This document shows positions 5,765 through 9,124 of a stretch of DNA of 9,124 bases, one piece after another. This DNA is from Caldimonas sp. (GTDB taxonomy: Bacteria > Pseudomonadota > Gammaproteobacteria > Burkholderiales > Burkholderiaceae_C): assembly GCA_030150305.1 (NCBI GenBank), contig JASLGD010000023.1, positions 1 through 9,124 of the forward strand, written 5' to 3'. Below the pieces are notes generated by a model. That model ran no database searches, was not told the DNA's origin, and worked only from the letters and a program-made list of their open reading frames with translations. The position numbers and the translations under genes are program-made. How positions within the stretch are numbered: the stretch's first letter is position 1; each line of letters begins with the position of its first letter.

Positions 5765-6778
5765 ATGATTACCAGACGCCAGGCGCTGCGACGGCTCGCA
5801 TCGCTCGCTTCGTTGTCGAGCGCTCCGCTCGCGTTCGCCGCGGGCGTGCAGAAGCGGATCGGCATCCTCTCCGAAGCCTCCGCAGGCACGCTCATCTGGG
5901 AGTCCGATTTCTGGCAGCGCATGGCCGAGCGCGGCTGGCTCGTCGGCGGCAACGTCGCCGTCGAACGCGCCTTCGCCGAGGGCAGGTCGGAACGCCTGCC
6001 GCGGCTCGCCGAGGAGCTCGTCCGCAAGGGCGTCGACGTCATCGTCGGCGACGGTGACCAGGAGGCGATCGTCGCCGCAGCGCGTGCCACGCGAGCGATC
6101 CCGATCGTCGTCTTCGAGGTGCTCGATCCCGTCGAGCAGGGGCTGGTCGAGTCGTTCGCCCACCCCGGGCGCAACGTCACCGGGATCTCGCTCTCGCGCG
6201 GGCCCGATCAGGCGCTCAAGCGACTGCAATACCTGCACGCGATCGCACCGTCGGCCAAGCGCCTGTGCTGGCTCTGGGGCCACGACACCAGCCTGGCGAC
6301 GCGCGTCGACGGCAGCCGCTACGACGTTGCCGCGTCGCTCGCGGCCGCGGTCCGCAGCCTGCAGTTCGAGACGCGCATCTACCGCGTCACCGGTCCCGCC
6401 GAGATCGACCGCGCGCTCGCCGACGCCACGGCGTGGCGCGCGCAGGCGCTGACGTCGAGCGGTCTGCCGCCGTATCTGGCGCGGCGCGAGATCGCGCGGT
6501 TCGCGCTCCGCGAGCGCCTGCCGAGCGCCTTCGCCGGTGCCGAGTTCGTCGAGGCCGGCGGCTTGCTGTCGTACGCGGTCGCCGCCGCGGAGGTCGACGC
6601 GCTCACTGTGCGCTGGATCGACTACGTCGATCGCGTGCTGCGCGGCGCGAGCCCGGCGGACCTGCCCGTGCTCTCTGCCGACCGCTACGAGCTCCGGATC
6701 AACACGACCACCGCCGAGACGCTGGGGCTCTCCATCCCGCAGTCGATCCTGTCGCGCGCCGACGCGCTCGTGCGCTGA
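5765..6778 (+). CDS. ABC_sub_bind family periplasmic substrate-binding protein, orphan
   Basis: A 337-residue exported protein of the ABC-transporter substrate-binding family ABC_sub_bind (TrpX/YtxH-like). Residues 1-26 form a leader with twin arginines in TRRQAL, so Tat export is possible, with cleavage near AFAA. The mature chain has the two-lobe type 1 periplasmic binding fold: KRIGILSEAS at 30-39, ERAFAEGRSERLPRLAEEL then DVIVGDGDQEA, the family-typical DPVEQGLVESFAHPGRNVTGIS, and at the end INTTTAETLGLSIPQSILSRAD. The length is normal for the family. The ligand cannot be inferred; relatives bind amino acids or other small organics. No permease or ATPase gene lies nearby, as is common for this family. 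ATG 5765 is the first start in frame and keeps the twin-arginine leader, but it has no clear ribosome binding site and sits just behind a strong hairpin. It converges on the Rieske-like gene, with 6 bases between stop codons. Confidence 0.9.
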   Translation: MITRRQALRRLASLASLSSAPLAFAAGVQKRIGILSEASAGTLIWESDFWQRMAERGWLVGGNVAVERAFAEGRSERLPRLAEELVRKGVDVIVGDGDQEAIVAAARATRAIPIVVFEVLDPVEQGLVESFAHPGRNVTGISLSRGPDQALKRLQYLHAIAPSAKRLCWLWGHDTSLATRVDGSRYDVAASLAAAVRSLQFETRIYRVTGPAEIDRALADATAWRAQALTSSGLPPYLARREIARFALRERLPSAFAGAEFVEAGGLLSYAVAAAEVDALTVRWIDYVDRVLRGASPADLPVLSADRYELRINTTTAETLGLSIPQSILSRADALVR

Positions 6779-6784
6779 TCGCGG

Positions 6785-7510
6785 CTACGCTGTGCAGCTG
6801 CGCCACTGCCGGCTGTAGCTCGCCGCCGGCTGCACGACGACCGTCGCACCGCTCGGCTTCGGCGAGCCGCTGCCGGTCTCGAGCTCGAGCTTCATCGCGT
6901 ACTTCTCGAAGAACGCGTCGAACATCTCGCCGCCGCGCGTCCCGACCGCGTACAGGCGATCGCTCGCGGGATCCCATTCGAGCAGCACGGCGGCGAGCGC
7001 CTGCGGCGCCGGGCCGTCGATGACGCGGCCGCCGCGCAGCGGGTCGTAGCGCGAGTTGTCGCCGCAGCAATGGATGACGTGCGCCGGCTCGTTGCGGCCG
7101 CCGTCGCGCAGGCCGATGAAGCTGATCGCCGCCGTCGGGTACATCAGCTTGTGCGCGCAGATCGCCGAGAAGGCGACGATCGAACGGTGCGGGCCGACGC
7201 CGGCCGGCGCCGCGTAGCGCTGCTTGTCCTTGGTGACGAGCTCGGTCGCCGGAACCTCGCGCTCGAACGCCATCACGAACACCGGCGACGCGGTGTACGG
7301 ATAGTTGAAGAGGAACGCCTCGTTCGTCTTCAGCGCGCGTGCCGGCCAGGCAACGCCGTGCACGTCGACGAGGAGCGAGCGCGGATGGTGCTGGACGACG
7401 TCCGCCGCAGCGAGCGCCGGCAGCGCACCCGAGCCCGCCCACGCTCCGGCGACGCAGGCCGCCTGCCGCATCAGCTCGCGGCGGCGCGGATCTTCGGGAT
7501 CGATGGCCAC
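6785..7510 (-). CDS. Rieske-like [2Fe-2S] protein with Tat-like leader and a substituted ligand
   Basis: A 241-residue protein, probably exported. The start is GTG at 7510: an in-frame TAG lies only three codons upstream (7520-7522), and this start keeps the RRRELM twin-arginine stretch (9-14) before a hydrophobic segment ending in ALAAA near 36. ATG 7471 is the alternative but would lose the arginines. The Rieske pattern is visible: C118-x-H120 in SAICAHKLMYP, and the second motif as HCCGDNSRYDP at 147-157, followed by GGRVIDGPAPQAL, typical of the Rieske fold. The canonical second motif is C-x2-H; here C149-x2 is followed by Asn152 (codon AAC), so one of four cluster ligands is missing unless His147 or Cys148 substitutes. 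Related proteins as I recall them carry His at this place. The electron partner is unknown. The gene lies 61 bases downstream of the UvrA-like gene on the same strand and may share its transcript. Confidence 0.85.
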   Translation of the reverse strand: MAIDPEDPRRRELMRQAACVAGAWAGSGALPALAAADVVQHHPRSLLVDVHGVAWPARALKTNEAFLFNYPYTASPVFVMAFEREVPATELVTKDKQRYAAPAGVGPHRSIVAFSAICAHKLMYPTAAISFIGLRDGGRNEPAHVIHCCGDNSRYDPLRGGRVIDGPAPQALAAVLLEWDPASDRLYAVGTRGGEMFDAFFEKYAMKLELETGSGSPKPSGATVVVQPAASYSRQWRSCTA

Positions 7511-7571
7511 GCGGCGACGCTACAAGAACCGCGCGACGGCGGCAATTCGGTGCGCTGGCAATCCGCGCGCC

Positions 7572-9124
7572 TCAACCGGCCGCTGCTCGCGGAGCTGGAG
7601 CCGCCAAGCCGCCGGCGCGCGGCTCGGATCGCACGACACGGCCGCCGGCGCCGCCCGCGCCCGGCCCGATCTCGATCTCCCAGTCGCTCGCGGCGATGAC
7701 GCGCTCGTCGTGCTCGACGACGATCACCGTGTTGCCGGCGTCGACGAGGCCCTGCAGCTGCGCCATCAGCCGGTCGACGTCGGCGGGGTGCAGGCCCGTG
7801 GTCGGCTCGTCGAGGACGTAGAGCGAGCGGCCGCGCTGCTGCTTCTGCAGCTCGGTCGCGAGCTTGATGCGCTGCGCCTCGCCGCCCGAGAGCTCGGTCG
7901 CCGGCTGGCCGAGGCGCAGGTAGCCGAGGCCGATGTCGCGCAGCAGAGCGAGCGGCTTCAGCACCACGGGCTCGTCGGCGAAGAACTCGCAGGCGCCGTC
8001 GACCGTCAGCGCGAGGACGCCCGCGATCGACTTGTCGTGCCACTTCACCTCGAGCGTCTTCGCGTTGTAGCGCGCGCCGTGGCACGTCGGACAGGGCGCG
8101 TAGACGCTCGGCATGAAGAGCAGCTCGACGCTGACGAAGCCTTCGCCCTCGCACGTCTCGCAGCGTCCCTTGGCGACGTTGAACGAGAAGCGGCCGGCGT
8201 CGTAGCGGCGGGCGCGCGCCGCGGGAGTCGCCGCGAAGAGCTTGCGCACGGCGTCGAAGAGGCCGGTGTAGGTCGCGAGGTTCGAGCGCGGCGTCCGGCC
8301 GATCGGCTTCTGGTCGACGCGGACGAGCCGCGCGATCCGCTCCATTCCCGCTTCGATGCGTCCGTGCGTCTCGGCGGCGAGCGTCGGCCCGTCGCCGCTG
8401 TCGCCGTCGTCGTCTTCTGCGTCGGCTTCGTGGCCGAGGTGGCGGCAGACGAGTTCGACGAGCGCGCCGCCGACGAGGCTCGACTTGCCGGCGCCCGAGA
8501 CTCCGGTCACCGCGGTCAGCACGCCGAGCGGAAAGCGGACGTCGAGGCCGTCGAGGTTGTTGCGCGTGATCCCGCGCAGCACCAGCCAGCCGTGCGGCTC
8601 GCGCGCGCGCCGCACCGGCAGCGGCGCGCGGTCGAAGAGGTAGCGCGCGGTGTGCGACGCGGCGACGTCGGCGAGCCCGGCGGGCGGGCCGCTGTAGAGG
8701 ACGCGGCCGCCGCGCTCGCCGGCGTCGGGACCGACGTCGACGATCCAGTCGGCACGGCGCATCGTCGCGAGGTCGTGCTCGACGACGAAGACCGAGTTGC
8801 CCGAGCGCTTGAGCGCGTCGAGCGCGCCGAGCAGCGCAGCGCCGTCCTTCGGGTGCAGCCCTGCCGTCGGCTCGTCGAGCACGTAGACGACGCCGAACAG
8901 GTTCGAGCGGATCTGCGTCGCGAGGCGCAGGCGTTGCAGCTCGCCCGACGAGAGCGTCGGCGTGCTGCGGTCGAGCGACAGGTAGCCGAGGCCGAGCGCG
9001 CGCAGCGTCTCGATGCGCGCGACGACGCCGGCGGAGATGCGCTGCGCGGCGATGCGCTTTTCTTCGGAGAGGTCGGGCGTGCGGCGGACGTCGAACGCGC
9101 CGGCGGCTCGGCGCACGCCGGCGC
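7572..9124 (-). CDS. uvrA: UvrA-family excinuclease-like ATPase, C-terminal part (5' end outside window)
   Basis: The frame is open to the right edge, so about 516 C-terminal residues are seen and the GTG at 9116 is only internal. Counting from that GTG: the end of the first ATPase domain has signature LSSGELQRLRLA (55-66) and Walker B VVYVLDEPTAGLHP (76-89). The second ATPase domain has Walker A GVSGAGKSS (205-213), a CxxC pair at 319/322 and another at 342/345 forming the UvrA zinc finger, signature LSGGEAQRIKLA (409-420) and Walker B LYVLDEPTTGLHP (432-444). QKPIGRTPRSNLATYTG (269-285) is a UvrA hallmark. UvrA finds damaged DNA and hands it to UvrB in nucleotide excision repair. The altered first signature (SSGEL for SGGEA) matches a UvrA paralogue group I recall from actinobacteria and others, so this may not be the housekeeping copy. 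An acidic segment lies at 229-243. Confidence 0.93.
   Translation of the reverse strand, partial: AGVRRAAGAFDVRRTPDLSEEKRIAAQRISAGVVARIETLRALGLGYLSLDRSTPTLSSGELQRLRLATQIRSNLFGVVYVLDEPTAGLHPKDGAALLGALDALKRSGNSVFVVEHDLATMRRADWIVDVGPDAGERGGRVLYSGPPAGLADVAASHTARYLFDRAPLPVRRAREPHGWLVLRGITRNNLDGLDVRFPLGVLTAVTGVSGAGKSSLVGGALVELVCRHLGHEADAEDDDGDSGDGPTLAAETHGRIEAGMERIARLVRVDQKPIGRTPRSNLATYTGLFDAVRKLFAATPAARARRYDAGRFSFNVAKGRCETCEGEGFVSVELLFMPSVYAPCPTCHGARYNAKTLEVKWHDKSIAGVLALTVDGACEFFADEPVVLKPLALLRDIGLGYLRLGQPATELSGGEAQRIKLATELQKQQRGRSLYVLDEPTTGLHPADVDRLMAQLQGLVDAGNTVIVVEHDERVIAASDWEIEIGPGAGGAGGRVVRSEPRAGGLAAPAPRAAAG

Noticed and set aside
3870..5768. 632-codon plus-strand open frame spanning the hydrolase end and the PEP-CTERM gene
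   Set aside because: Out of frame with both genes and compositionally a shadow.
5404..6283. Two overlapping minus-strand open frames (258 and 232 codons) opposite the PEP-CTERM and binding-protein genes
   Set aside because: They overlap each other and two convincing genes and show no domain pattern.
6699..7442. 247-codon minus-strand open frame overlapping the Rieske-like gene
   Set aside because: Same strand but another frame; the Rieske frame carries the CxH and GPAPQ motifs, this one only Arg/Ala-rich sequence.

Overview
This is a very GC-rich bacterial window (roughly 70% G+C by eye), with seven protein-coding genes packed closely together and no RNA genes, insertion sequences or CRISPR array that I can see. 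A secreted protein with a PEP-CTERM tail (an exosortase sorting signal), Tat-like signal peptides and the overall gene style point to a Gram-negative. A betaproteobacterium, for example of the Burkholderiales or Rhodocyclales, is my best guess, but nothing here fixes the taxon.

Left part, plus strand (1-2527): the C-terminal 409 residues of a tetratricopeptide-repeat protein, cut by the window edge, followed 39 bases later by a TetR-type regulator with two complete DNA-binding domains in one 418-residue chain.

Middle, plus strand (2528-5679): a 215-base, less GC-rich intergenic region carries five GTCCG half-sites, a weak promoter-like element, a hairpin and a good ribosome binding site. It leads into a 771-residue secreted alpha/beta-hydrolase-like protein of the DUF6351 type (related in style to tannase/feruloyl esterases). 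A 190-residue PEP-CTERM surface protein follows 48 bases later and is probably co-transcribed. The simplest reading is a regulator (tandem TetR) controlling an envelope or extracellular ester-hydrolase pair.

Right part: after an 85-base run of four GC-rich palindromes comes an orphan periplasmic substrate-binding protein (ABC_sub_bind family) with a Tat-like leader. It converges, with only 6 bases between stop codons, on two minus-strand genes: a Tat-leader Rieske-like protein whose last expected cluster ligand is Asn instead of His, and, upstream of it, the C-terminal part of a UvrA-family ATPase cut by the right edge.

The most interesting points are the tandem TetR with its half-site cluster in front of an uncharacterised secreted hydrolase, the ligand-substituted Rieske protein, and the stable hairpin that ends four bases before the start codon of the binding-protein gene.
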